Made by a program: the position numbers and the translations under genes
Shown: one piece after another, positions 1 to 10,437 of the stretch
Numbering within the stretch: position 1 is the stretch's first letter
Layout of the letters: every line of letters starts with the position of its first letter
NCBI GenBank assembly: GCA_022606135.1
Contig: JABYQN010000001.1
Location: forward strand, 124,001 to 188,000
Reading direction: 5' to 3'
Length of the DNA stretch: 64,000 nucleotides
DNA from: Fomes fomentarius
Taxonomy: Eukaryota; Basidiomycota; Agaricomycetes; Polyporales; Polyporaceae
The notes under the pieces: model-generated
What the model saw: the letters and a program-made list of their open reading frames with translations, nothing else
Told to the model about the DNA's origin: nothing
Databases searched by the model: none

Positions 1-356
1 TTGTTAGTTGAAAGCTTGAATGTCAAGCTCAGACCAGCGCTCCCTTCCCATACTGGCCTGCGGCTTTGAGTCGGACATACCGTTTTCACTTCTGTACCCG
101 ACAACACTGAGAAGAGTCGCGAACACCTACGTCGAGTACACTCGCGCAACAAGGGAAACAGTGTCTGGACTAGTGTTGCGATGACATAAGCGTCAAGATC
201 ATGTCGTTGAAGCCGCCACTGGTCATCATCGCGTCAAGACTCAAAATCAAAGGGCACATAAAAGTGTATATTTGGGCGAGTTCTCACTGGGGTTGAAGTT
301 GAGCTGACTGTGTATACAAGGAGGTAAAGTAATATCATCATCGTGCTATCGATACT

Positions 357-1939
357 CTACTCGGTGTCTGAATCACCCTCCTCGTTATCCATTTCACTAT
401 CTTCGTCGCCGTTCCAGCCCTTATACCGACCGTCACGGGGATCCTTCTTCACCTCCTCTCGTTTTCCGACTGGTCCTATGTGGCATATCAAGCACAACTT
501 ATAGTACAGAAGTCCTATACCATCGGATTCATTTCCATAGTGGAGGACTCGCGTGGATTTGAAGGAGTTGGCAGACGATAGCTCGGTCACCATGTGCACT
601 GTTAAATGCTCTGGATCAAGGTCCATGTCGTCCTCGTCCTCATTGTCGGAACGGATATACTTGCGTTCTTCCGTTGATAGCTCGCGTCCGAGGGATCCAT
701 AGAATACGACAGCGCCACCGTGGTTCTGGCGCAGAATCTCGGTAGACGTTTCTTCATAATAGCCATCGAATCCAGTGGATTCCATCATAAAGGGATGGTC
801 GAATAGCATGGGAACTATGTTACCTTCGTCGTCTTCGTTCTCGTAGAGGATGCGCAGGAGAGGCTGCAGTCCGCGACGCTGGAGTGCCTCGAACAAAGCA
901 GCGTCGCTCCCCTTCAGCCATGTTCGCAGATAGACGAGCGGATTGGGGTCGGACTCAGTCCACGACTTCGGTAGCGGGTACTGGTGGCGCAGACCGAACC
1001 CGATGGTTCCGCCGTTGGGCAGAACGGCAGGGTCGGATAGGACAGCATCAACGGCAGGAGATAGTGCGGAAGAGACCAGGCTTGCAGGCTGGATGATACG
1101 CAGCCCAGCAGGCAGTACGTCGCGGTGCATACGGACCTCGAGGGAGTCCGCGAAGTACAAGTTGTAAGTGATCGTGACGCGGTGTCCCGACAAGACAGGG
1201 GTGACCTCGTGTTCGACGTCGCTGAAAAATGCGACGAACGCGATGTTTGCTGCTGCAGCGGGGTCGGACAAGATCTCGGCGGAGTCGAAAGTCCACTCGC
1301 GTGGCTCCTGGCGCAGAAGCAACGCACCGCCTTGGTGAGGCGTGGGGAACACGATCACGAGAGAACCGAACATGTTCTCCGCCCGGGGAGTATCCTTGTG
1401 GGCCTTGAAGAACGCGCCTTGGCCTAATTGAATCCGTCAGCATCTGGGACATCCAACTGCACCCTGTAGAGGCAGCCCCAGTTAACGTACGCACCATAGA
1501 CGTTGAGCTTGTAGAGCTCTGCCTTGACGCGTTTCGTCTCTTCCTCCCCAGGGAAAAGGCAGGTGCGCACTACATCTATCAGCCCGGCGCGCTCCACATC
1601 GAACGCGAGCATGAATTTCTCGACATCCATCTTGCCCGCCTTCCGGTACGTTTCGTCGAGAACGTCTTCGTCGTTGCGTCCAAATGTCGCTGGCTGGCAC
1701 TGTGCTGCAAGACGATCCATTTGTTCACCGGTGGCGTTTGATAGATCGACCTTCCTGTAAGATTTGTCAACTGCATAGTTCAGAGAATGAAATGTGTTGT
1801 AATACCGTGCTTCCTCCTCGCTTCCATAGTAGAGAATGAAGTCCCGTGGCTGCAGAGCTAGAGTACCACTACAGTACGGCAGTGTCTCGGTGAGCGCCGA
1901 GCGCAAACGTTGAACAGAGGCGATCTCAACGGACGACAT
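357..1939 (-). CDS. 2OG-Fe(II) oxygenase family protein, copy 1
   Basis: Predicted 486-residue non-haem iron, 2-oxoglutarate-dependent dioxygenase (prolyl-4-hydroxylase-like fold); the substrate is unknown. Three exons fit in frame: 1939-1806, 1754-1495 and 1423-357, with introns of 51 and 71 bases. Joining exons 2 and 3 gives FFKAHKDTPR, whose H-x-D is the proximal half of the iron triad; the distal His is in VEHEVTPV and the 2-oxoglutarate Arg follows in SGHRVTITYN. The C-terminus is acidic (Glu/Asp-rich, residues about 460-486). The 51-base intron has no stop and is a multiple of three, but it is supported because copies 2 and 3 have an intron at the same place that does contain stops. There is no signal peptide, so it is probably intracellular. 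It is nearly identical to copy 3 at 55.8-57.3 kb, including flanks. Confidence 0.88.
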
Positions 1940-2002
1940 CAGATGGATAGTAGGAGAGGAAAGAACGAAGTGTGGGGGAAATACGAGTTAGGGGCCAGCG
2001 CC

Positions 2003-2012
2003 CTTATATACA
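2003..2012 (-). promoter_or_regulatory. TATA box of oxygenase copy 1
   Basis: The minus strand reads GTGTATATAAGGG about 65 bases upstream of the ATG at 1939. The same element with the same downstream context is present upstream of copy 3, at about 57,398-57,408. Confidence 0.6.
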
Positions 2013-2215
2013 CAACTGGCTCGGAGTGAGGTCACCCATGATTGGCCGGAAGAGAGGTCCGAAAACGGCTGCAACTGCGTCACATCTAGTCACTCTCTTC
2101 AAATGGCAACAGGCTCTTGCTCGGCCCGGCTCATTAGGCTCGCGGAGTCACTACTAGTACTAGTCACTCGCAGTCATTATCTCGTCTATCCGTTTTAGAA
2201 TGCTCGCATGTAGCG

Positions 2216-2778
2216 AAGCGCGGTGACAGCATACAAATCACAAGCATGAGTCATGAATTGAACGCTTGGAAGGTATAACATGATTGGGCCGAGTCGATCG
2301 CAAGGACATCACGGGCAGTACCGCTCAGAATCACGATGTTTGAACTAGGAAACAACTTCTCCTCGATATAAGCATACTTATTATCGCCACGTTGTGTTCG
2401 AGTCGGTCTACAAAAGCAGGCTGTCGCGCGATGATTCCTCGCGATATTTTCGCCTTCACTTACTGCACATGAAGCAAAGGTTTGGAGCACTCAGGGCCGA
2501 GACTTATATAGACCTGAAACGTAACTGGGTAGTCGTTTGTTATGTCAACCTGTATGCCCGCAGCTCCAAAGTTCTCATATACTCAGCAACTTGAGACGAG
2601 TCACTAGTGCCCGTTGACTTAGGACGTCCTCGAATCGCTCACTGGTCCACAGGAATAGCAGTCGAAGCGTTGTGCGTCATTCATGACGGTCACCAGGGCC
2701 CTAAATCGGATGCTTGTTTGTTACACAACACATGTTCAATACCTAATGCACAATCTGTCGGAGGGGTAACGCAACAAG
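2216..2778. other. Intergenic, no gene seen
   Basis: This holds the upstream region of oxygenase copy 1 beyond the duplicated promoter and the 3' side of the F-box gene. No reading frame here resembles a protein family and no repeat or RNA gene is apparent. Confidence 0.5.
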
Positions 2779-4515
2779 TCAGGACGCGCGAGGCTTGAGC
2801 TCCATGATCACGCTCTCCTTCCCCTCAGTGCACTGCACTGTCACTTGGTGTGGAACCTCCGTAACTCGCTCGAGACACTTGTACATAGACGCTAGACTCG
2901 GGTCCGTCGTTTCAGGCTGCATTTCTCCTGTGGCAAGCGTCCTGGCGCACTGTACGAAGGCTTCAGGGCAAACCAGACTGTGAAGACTGATACCGAGCCT
3001 CCAACCCTCTTGTGCGGGGCATACAGACAGAAGCTCCGCCAGGACTACCAGTTCCTGCATCATGGACGCTGGAGATTCCGCGCACTCGGGGGTGAAAGAC
3101 CAGGAGAGCCAGAAGGTCTCTGGCTCGGCTGTCGCGTTCGGCTCATCAGCCGCGTTTTGTGCAGAGGTTGTGTGTGCCAAAGCCCAGGTAGCGGCATGCC
3201 TGATGAACGCTAAGGCAGCGAGACGCCGTGCAAGCATCGCACAGCTCTGCTCGAGAACGAGGGCACGGAACGAGCCGCTCTGCGCAAAGATATCGTCCCA
3301 AGGGATCGTCTCTCCTATAGCCGGGGCTATATTTGGGACGTCATCTACATTCACGCAGAGTGTATTGGCTGAATTGGGGAGGATGGTGAAGATGGACAAT
3401 AGGCTCAGCTTGGCGATGTTGCGCTCGTCGTATAGCGCTGCGAAGGTACAATCGTTGTACTCATCGGCGTACGCCATGACGGAGAGCTCTATAGCTGGCT
3501 CGTGGTCGGGCACAAGAGGTGCAGACGCCCCCATCAGAGACACCTCAATCTGGACGAGGTTGACGATTGGGCCCGGCCCGCCAAAACAGGGAAGATGCCA
3601 ACCTTCGGGCGCGGTAGAGACCATCTGATCAAAACAAATGTCGAGGTCGTCCAATTCGAAGGTGAACCGGCGGACAGGAAGTTGGGGTAGGATGACGGCA
3701 TAAGTATCTTCTTCGCCGTCGATGCATGTGACGCTGCTCAGGTGAGGGAGATCGAGTGGCGTCCGAGCTGTAACGCGGTCTTCATCGGAAATTTCATAGT
3801 ATGAGCCAACGCCATCCAGATATATCATCTGAAGCATTGAGCACTTTCCCAATGCCGCGCTGAGAATACCCAGATCACCGCAGTCGCCATCCAGGAAAAG
3901 GCGACGAAGCGACGGGAGAGCGGTGGAGGGAGTGAAGTAGGACGTACTGACGACGAGCTCTTGAAGGTGGGGCAGGTTAGCCTCCTCCCATGGTGGAAGC
4001 TGACTGAAGTCGTCTTCTTCTGCATCGTCACCCATAAAGTGGAGTTCCAAAACCTCTAGACCAGGAAGTTGCCAGCCGGCGATGTTGTGTAGTGCCAACA
4101 CATCATCATACTCGTCTGCGGTAAGAGAAAGACTTGAGATCCTTGACGAGTGAGGAGCGAGTAGTTCCCAGAAAGCAGCCAGCGGTGCAACGAGGCGTAT
4201 TTCAACCGGATGGGGGGAGGAGCGTTTGAGTAGTTCACCCACGCACTCGCGGTTTTTCTGTGAGTCCTCGAAGAGTGAGTAAGAAAGGACCGAGGTCCAG
4301 ACCGATGGGCTGGAGAGGAGGATAGCGCGCCACCTGCGACAGACATGGCCGATGTGGATATTGCTTGGCTTCGGACCCCAAAAAAGGGCGAAATACGAAT
4401 GGAAGATCATCAAGAGGAGCTCATTAGGGAGCCTGTTGATGCATGCAGTGTCGTTATGCGGGGAAAGGAGGAACACTTGAGCCACTGCTGAGGCAGTTTG
4501 CTCGAAGGACTCCAT
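2779..4515 (-). CDS. F-box protein
   Basis: Single-exon protein of 578 residues. An F-box lies near residues 27-75: INRLPNELLLMIFHSYF, then HVCRRWRAILLSSPSVWTSV, the usual LP-x-E-L-L and C-x-x-W-R pattern. F-box proteins bind Skp1 and present substrates to SCF ubiquitin ligases. The rest is a long leucine-rich region with F-box/LRR-like phrases (LPGLEVLELHF, LPHLQELVVSTSYF), as in many Agaricomycete F-box proteins; the substrate cannot be told. The start at 4515 (MESFEQTASA) is chosen because it is the first true ATG ahead of the F-box; the open frame continues upstream to a non-ATG codon at 4653. A minus-strand TATAAG is near 4702-4707. Confidence 0.85.
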   Translation of the reverse strand: MESFEQTASAVAQVFLLSPHNDTACINRLPNELLLMIFHSYFALFWGPKPSNIHIGHVCRRWRAILLSSPSVWTSVLSYSLFEDSQKNRECVGELLKRSSPHPVEIRLVAPLAAFWELLAPHSSRISSLSLTADEYDDVLALHNIAGWQLPGLEVLELHFMGDDAEEDDFSQLPPWEEANLPHLQELVVSTSYFTPSTALPSLRRLFLDGDCGDLGILSAALGKCSMLQMIYLDGVGSYYEISDEDRVTARTPLDLPHLSSVTCIDGEEDTYAVILPQLPVRRFTFELDDLDICFDQMVSTAPEGWHLPCFGGPGPIVNLVQIEVSLMGASAPLVPDHEPAIELSVMAYADEYNDCTFAALYDERNIAKLSLLSIFTILPNSANTLCVNVDDVPNIAPAIGETIPWDDIFAQSGSFRALVLEQSCAMLARRLAALAFIRHAATWALAHTTSAQNAADEPNATAEPETFWLSWSFTPECAESPASMMQELVVLAELLSVCPAQEGWRLGISLHSLVCPEAFVQCARTLATGEMQPETTDPSLASMYKCLERVTEVPHQVTVQCTEGKESVIMELKPRAS

Positions 4516-5834
4516 GGAAGGATGGAGACGGGCGGAATGAGGAAGTGATCTTTCAAGAATGTCAGCGCTGTTTCTCTTACATACATTGTGAATATGCCTC
4601 ACGGATTGGTCGTGCTTTGGGAGTTGATAAGAGTAGTGGTGAGGGAGTGTCAAGTCTTGTGGTTGACTTCAGACTTGACTACGAGTCACTCACCGTCCGT
4701 CTTATACTGCTGACTGGCGCTTGATTTTACTGCCTGCATGTGTGTGCATTGTGAAATAAAAAGCAACGTGATAAACTGATATGCGTCAAAGCGACTTCAC
4801 TGACCACTTACTAGCTGAGTCCATCGGGCACAAACAATGCCAATACGCGGTGGACAGAGCTTTGCTTTTGCTTTCTGCACTACGTCGACCACAGCTTCGC
4901 AATTGAGGGCCGCACTGCGGCACTGGCGACTTCACTACCAAACCACGGTGGTTCACGCGCCGCACGACCGCTTGACTCTGACCCGGCGGCGCACTGCCAT
5001 GACATGATGCCAACAACTTGAAATACGGTCGCCATTCTTCAAGAGAGTTAATAGTGAGTACTACGGCACACCCAGTACAGCTGTTATTACAAGCCTATCC
5101 AGTCAGACTTAGTATGAACGCACGGCTCGGCATCGTGGTGGTCGCGGTGGTCGTGGTGGTCGTGTGGTGGTTGTGGACAGTTACATCGGTCACATCGGCC
5201 CTGGGAGTGTGACGCATGGTCTGTTCGCATTGGGCGCCACAACAAGCGCCGGTCCAACTCCTTCCTCTACTACTACCTCCTTCTGCTCTAGTCCCAAATA
5301 CATCATCTCCGCAGCGTGCAACCATACTTTCACGCCTCAAGAAAACAGCGAAGCTGTTTGCGCACCTGATAACATAGATTTGGAGGAGCGAGTATAGTGG
5401 ATGCTGTGGGCCACGACCTCGAGGTCGACTACATGAGTGCGTGTTTTTCCCTGTCCAGAGGTCCGCGGTGTACCTCTTCTATCACTTCATGTCTATGCTT
5501 GCTTTTGACGCCAGCTGGCAAGGACAGGCTAGACATGGACGGTCGTGACGAAAGACTTTGTAGGGTTCGGACGTGGAGTGATGAGACCAACAAGACGCCC
5601 CTGCAGCTGCATCCTGACCCGTTCAAGGTACGCCGTCTTAGAACGCGTACGCATGAATGAATCCTGAGCAAGCTGTCATGAAGACGCCTCCCCCTACTCC
5701 CTACTGTGTGCCGTGCCCGAAGATGCACATACCTAGTTCAACCGACCTCCGAGTCGTGCCTTGAGAAACATCGCTGACAATGTGAAGGCAGGTGCTACAA
5801 CATAAGCTAGCTCGTACTCATCCAAACCAGGACC
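4516..5834. other. Intergenic, with a GGTGGTCGT-type low-complexity stretch
   Basis: No convincing gene. Positions about 5135-5178 are a simple repeat built from GGTGGTCGT-like units, followed by pyrimidine-rich DNA. The short open frames here have no recognisable domain. Confidence 0.5.
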
Positions 5835-7373
5835 ATGTGGTCATCATCTGAGCAAAGTACTACTGATCAACTACGCTCGACGCTCTATGAAAGCATTCCC
5901 TTCTGCAGTGGCACGCTCGAAGTATCTCCAAGAGACCTTGTTCTGTACTACGGGAAGGGGAGAGATGCCACGTGCGTATACGATTTTGATCTCCTGCACT
6001 GTGAAATAAACCCCTCGACTTCGTCGTAGACGGATTGACCTCTCTCAGACCACGTCGGAAGAACTCGACAGACTCGACCAAGGCACTGAGCCCATGACGT
6101 TTGGCCTTGGTGAACAGGAGAGTCGAGATCAGTTCTATCGCAAGCCAGGCAAGTTGGATGCCAATTCTTTCATGCTTGGCTTCGAGCCGGAGCGCGTTGG
6201 ACTCGTCGATGCGATTCGAGCGGTCCTATTACCCAGAGATGACCAGTTAGACCACGTTGATGTCGAGTTGCATCAACTCGAAGTTTACGGTAAGACCAAC
6301 CATCTTATCACTCGCGCACGCTGAACTGATGCACCAACACAGGTCCTGGTACGTCACTCAAACCGCACCAGTGCGAGCCCTGTGCAGGGAACATGTTTGG
6401 GTCATTAGTCGTCGTGCTTCCCACTCCGCACGAAGGTGGTTGTCTCCTACTACGACATGAGAAATCTGGATGGTCGATCGACACTGGCCAGATCCTTTCC
6501 GAACCTTCATCTGCTCCGCGCATCGCATTCGTCGCTTTCTTCAGCGACGTAGAGTATGAAGTCACACCCGTAGTCTCAGGCTACCGCATCACCCTTGTGT
6601 ACAACTTTCACTTCCCCGCCACTCCAACGAGAGGAGTGGCGCCTTCTCCTCCGTCCGGCCTGCATATCATACAGCCTTCGGGAGCGAGCGCCTACGAAGT
6701 CACCAGTGCACTTTTCCTCTTCCTCGAAGACTGGACAATCCTACCCAAGGGCGGGCTTCTCGGGTTCGGTCTGCGCCACAAGTACCTCCTCCCGAAGTCG
6801 TGGGCCATCGGCGATCCCAATCCTCTCCCGATGCTGCAAGAGTGGCTGAAAGGCAGCGATGCCGCTCTCTGGAAAGCGTGCAAGTCGCACGGCCTGCAGC
6901 CGGCTCTCCGTGTCGCTGTGCTCGACGACATGTTCGGGAAAACAATCGGGCCCGTGCTCTTGGACAAGTTCTGCGAGATGGACCGGTACGAGTGCGAGAG
7001 CTCGAACTTGCCGGACGTGCTGTGGGAATCCCACGGTGGGAGGCTCATGCTCTGCGAGCCGCTCGCTCGGGAGCCGACGAACGCGGAAATCGGGTACATC
7101 TCCACTGCGTCCAACCATGATGACGAGGAGCTGGACAGGGAACAGAAGGCGACAGTTCATCTGGTTACGCCCATTACCAAGTTCAATCGCGTGAAGACCG
7201 CGCATGTGCGCTACGCGAACTCGCCGCCGACGCTTGGGCTGATGTATCAGTATGTGCTCTTGACGGTCGAGATTGGGCCTGCTGGGCAGAGGCGAGAGCC
7301 TCCGGCGGACGGCGCTGAGGATGCAGACGAGCTCAGCGGCGACGGGCGTGACTCGGATGTGGAGATCGAGTAG
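5835..7373 (+). CDS. 2OG-Fe(II) oxygenase family protein, copy 2: predicted pseudoenzyme
   Basis: Exons 5835-5971, 6030-6289 and 6343-7373 join in frame to 475 residues; exon 2 is exactly 260 bases, as in copies 1 and 3. It is the same family, with the phrase PFCSGTLEVSPRDLVLYYG near the N-terminus and NMFGSLVVVLPTPHEGG in the core. The iron site is broken: the proximal motif reads KPHQCEPC instead of K-x-H-x-D-T-P, so Asp becomes Cys, and the distal motif reads VEYEVTPV instead of VEHEVTPV, so His becomes Tyr. The 2-oxoglutarate Arg (SGYRITLVYN) remains. The frame is fully open and the acidic tail is kept, so this looks like a retained protein without ordinary dioxygenase chemistry, not a recent pseudogene. 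The role is unknown. Confidence 0.85.
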
Positions 7374-7826
7374 GCAGGCTGCTGTCGACCATGGTCCCCG
7401 GGGTATGGTACAATTTCCACCGGCGACGACGACTCTTGGGTTATAGTCAACTACAATTCATACAGGGACTGTGACCAGTATATTCAAATGATTTGACCAT
7501 TTTCCGGCAGCTCTGAACTTCTGTTGGTCGCGCCGCAATTTGCCATCTCTGCTCCATTCCTGCGGACGTAGCGCGTAACGTGAGATAGCAAGCGCCCGCG
7601 GGCTCACTGGGCCATGGGACCATTGTACCCAATTGCCGTTGCTTAGGCCCGTTCTTTCTCTCATTGACACTCTGCACTTGACGAGGTGGCTTGTTAGGGC
7701 TTATACTGCGCACTTTTAGACCCAACCGTGTCAAGCGTTCCCTGATGTCGGGCCGAACAACGCCGTACTAGTAATTGACTTGCTTATTCAAGGTCTGCTT
7801 CTGTTTCTTACTCCAAAAGCTCCGTG
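7374..7826. other. Intergenic, no gene seen
   Basis: This holds the 3' side of oxygenase copy 2 and the upstream region of the first aldo/keto reductase gene. No family-like reading frame is visible. Confidence 0.5.
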
Positions 7827-7834
7827 TATAAATA
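7827..7834 (+). promoter_or_regulatory. TATA box of aldo/keto reductase A
   Basis: TATAAATA lies 43 bases upstream of the ATG at 7870, followed by a pyrimidine-rich stretch (CCCCCTACACTTCC) typical of fungal transcription starts. Confidence 0.65.
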
Positions 7835-7869
7835 CCCCCTACACTTCCTGCTATCATTACTGACTCATC

Positions 7870-9778
7870 ATGGCCGCACCGAAGAAGATGGAGTATAGTA
7901 AGTCTCTCCCAAACTCAATGCTAGGGTTACGGATGCAATATTGACCTGATCTTTTCAGTGCGACTTGGCAAGTCCGGGCTGAAGGTCTCTCGAATAATCC
8001 TGGGATGCCTGTCTTATGGACATCCTGGCTGGGTTCCTTGGATGCTCGGCGAAGACGAAGGCATCGAGCATATCAAATTTGCGTGCGGAGTGACTCCCAT
8101 GCATTTTCTGGTGTATATCTGCTCACGCAATTGTGTTTGCAGGTATGACAACGGGATACAGACGTTCGACACGGCTAATGCACGGCTTCGATCTTGATCG
8201 ATGGATGCTCACATTAGCTTACACTCCGAATCATCATAGGTGTACTCCAACGGACTCTCCGAGGTGATTCTTGGAAACGCGATCAAAAAGCTGAACCTGC
8301 CTCGCGAGGAGCTTGTTATCATGACGAAGGTAGAAAGGGCCATCGCTCGGTTTCCTGCAATGCCAAATTTACCCGACTCCGTACAGCTCCATAACCCCGT
8401 TGCTCCTGAATATGGTATGATGCTGAAAGGAAACCCGGACGACAACCATCTTGTAAACCAATATGGCTCGAGTCGCAAGGTTCTGTTCTGTTCCTTCTGC
8501 CACTCATTCGGGGCGCGCTGCTTACACTGTCGTCTTTGAAAATGATACAGAATATATCTGCTTCTGTACAAGCGAGCTTGAAGAGACTCCAGCTCGACTA
8601 CATCGACCTTTTGCAATGTGAGTGCGGAGAAGTCTACATCGCTGCGTTGACCCGATAGTGACAGACAGACTTGACAGTACATCGATTTGACCAAAACACA
8701 CCTATCGAAGAGATTGTACGTAAGCAAGATAGGTGATTCGTGGATTATTTCAAGACTCGATCACTAGATGCAAGCGCTTCACGATGTGGTCAAAGCAGGC
8801 TACGTCCGTTACATCGGGATGAGCACTTGCAAGGCTTATCAATGTACGTCCGTCGTCCATGTGCGCCTGTGATCCCACTCTCACAGCCAAAACTCTTAAC
8901 AGTCCATGCGATGCAGAGTGCGTAGCATCCCTGCCATCGTTGACTTACTCATCTGAACAGGCTGCTGTCTGGCACTGCAGACTACGCTATCACTCACAAC
9001 CTCACGCCATTCATTTCGATGCAGAACCAATACTCGCTCGCGTACCGTGAGGAGGAGCGGGAGATGTTCCCCACACTGAAGGTCGCTTCAATCCGCGGTT
9101 CTCCTTCGACTCAGTTTCCCTTGGGTCTGACATTTCTCGTCGTCGTTCCATATAGATGTTTGGGGTAGGATCGATCCCCTGGTCCCCTCTTGCGCAGGGA
9201 GTCCTCGCGCGCCCTATGAGTGACCAATTGGGTACCGCGCGCAGCAAGGACACTTGGTATGCCCTCGTGTCCTCGAAGGTTGATCATGGTTGAAACTGAA
9301 TATCTTTCGACAGGTTCACGTACTGGCTGGACTTCCACAAGGGTGACGGGACTGGTACATCCGAGATTGTCAACCGGTCAGCATGTGTCGCCGTTTGTGT
9401 TGGGATCACCTGATTCTCACATCAGCGCGATTGACAAGCGTCGAAGAGCTCGCCAAGAAGAAAGAAGTTAGCATGGCCCAGATTGCGCTTGCGTGGTTGC
9501 TCGCGAAGGAAGGTAAGACAGTATTTCCCATTACATTATGCGCAATATCAGAATGTGTTCATTCTTGACCCCTCCTCCCCCTCATAGGCGTCACCGCCCC
9601 GATCGTGGGCACAACCCGGCTCGAGAATCTCAAAGACGCCATTGGTATGTGTATACCAATTTCTCGCATGCGAGGAGCTCATTATTACTCGTGAGCAGCC
9701 GCGGTCAACGTCAAGCTGACGGATGAGGAGATCAAGTATCTTGAGGAACCGTATCGTCCGCTCCCCATCAACGGATAG
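7870..9778 (+). CDS. Aldo/keto reductase A (15 exons)
   Basis: NAD(P)H-dependent aldo/keto reductase of the group with the conserved start VRLG-x-SGLKVSK-x-ILG; 347 residues. Exons: 7870-7897, 7959-8082, 8143-8179, 8240-8329, 8387-8479, 8551-8617, 8678-8715, 8768-8843, 8903-8917, 8981-9081, 9156-9256, 9314-9376, 9439-9512, 9588-9644, 9699-9778; all phases match and end in TAG. The catalytic tetrad is complete: Asp and Tyr in FDTANVYSNGLSE, Lys in LVIMTK and His in LLQLHRFD. The intron after exon 3 begins with GC, not GT. Sequence phrases such as YLEEPY near the C-terminus match genes B and C. The substrate is unknown; similar fungal enzymes reduce aldehydes or ketones, some in secondary metabolism. 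Confidence 0.87.
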
Positions 9779-10437
9779 TCGTGAACATCCGATTTCGTAA
9801 ATCTCGTGAATCTAACATGATAGTACGAGAACCCAGAGATGAACGCGGAGAACCTTCAGACGCCAAGCTTAACGCCCATTGTGACCATATAGAGCCATGC
9901 TCAACAGCCGAACTCCTTTCAGAAACTGGTTCTGTTCGACGGTGGCGCTCAAGACATCCGACTTCTCACGCGCCACCCGAATCGACATCACATACCAGTA
10001 CAATGCTCCGAACCGTCATAGTGCTCAGTATAGAGGTAGTTGGTGTGGACCGGCTTCGAGACGGTCATGCACCAGACCCTCGACTCAAGACGCCGACGCC
10101 GGCCCCGAGGTACGGTCAACCGGACACGGGCGTTCCTGGGGCTAGTACCCGCGACTTTTGCGGGGAAGCCAACGTGCGCCGAGATGTTTGTTTGTGCCCG
10201 AGTCCCAGACTCGCGTTCGGTTTGACTTCCTTATAAACGAGCGCAGGCTCGTTGGCAACGCATCATCGCAATCTCAAAGCGGCCCCTGGCACCCTCCACA
10301 GCTTAGTTTCGATGCACGACAAGATGGATTTTCATGGTAATACACTGATACAAACACGCATATCTCTATGTTCGATAAATGATAACAATGCTCGACAGCA
10401 CGACATAGACAGAGCCTTGACTCATCACGCTCACCCC
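9779..10437. other. Intergenic between convergent aldo/keto reductase genes A and B
   Basis: About 660 bases between the stop codons of A (plus) and B (minus). No recognisable gene. It must hold both 3' untranslated regions. Confidence 0.5.

Larger units (their letters stand above)
1..2215. repeat. Left copy of a segmental duplication (with 55.46-57.64 kb)
   Basis: Oxygenase copy 1 and both flanks resemble oxygenase copy 3 and its flanks on the same strand. The 3' side shares CTGCGGCTTTGAGTCGGAC (positions 59-77 here, about 55,509-55,527 there) and the words ACAAGGGAA and GCTGACTGTGTAT. The 5' side shares CTCGGAGTGAGGTCA just beyond the TATA box and TCACTCGCAGTC near 2165. The copy may continue to the left of the window. 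Confidence 0.75.

Noticed and set aside
1424..1939. Oxygenase copy 1 N-terminal half as a separate 171-residue gene
   Set aside because: It contains a genuine intron (1755-1805) and its end runs into the next intron; splicing joins it in frame to the exon with the iron site.
3062..3628. 188-codon plus-strand open frame
   Set aside because: Antisense to the single-exon F-box gene; no domain.
5135..5178. GGTGGTCGT-type repeat as a minisatellite or CRISPR-like array
   Set aside because: Short and imperfect, without spacers; simple low complexity.
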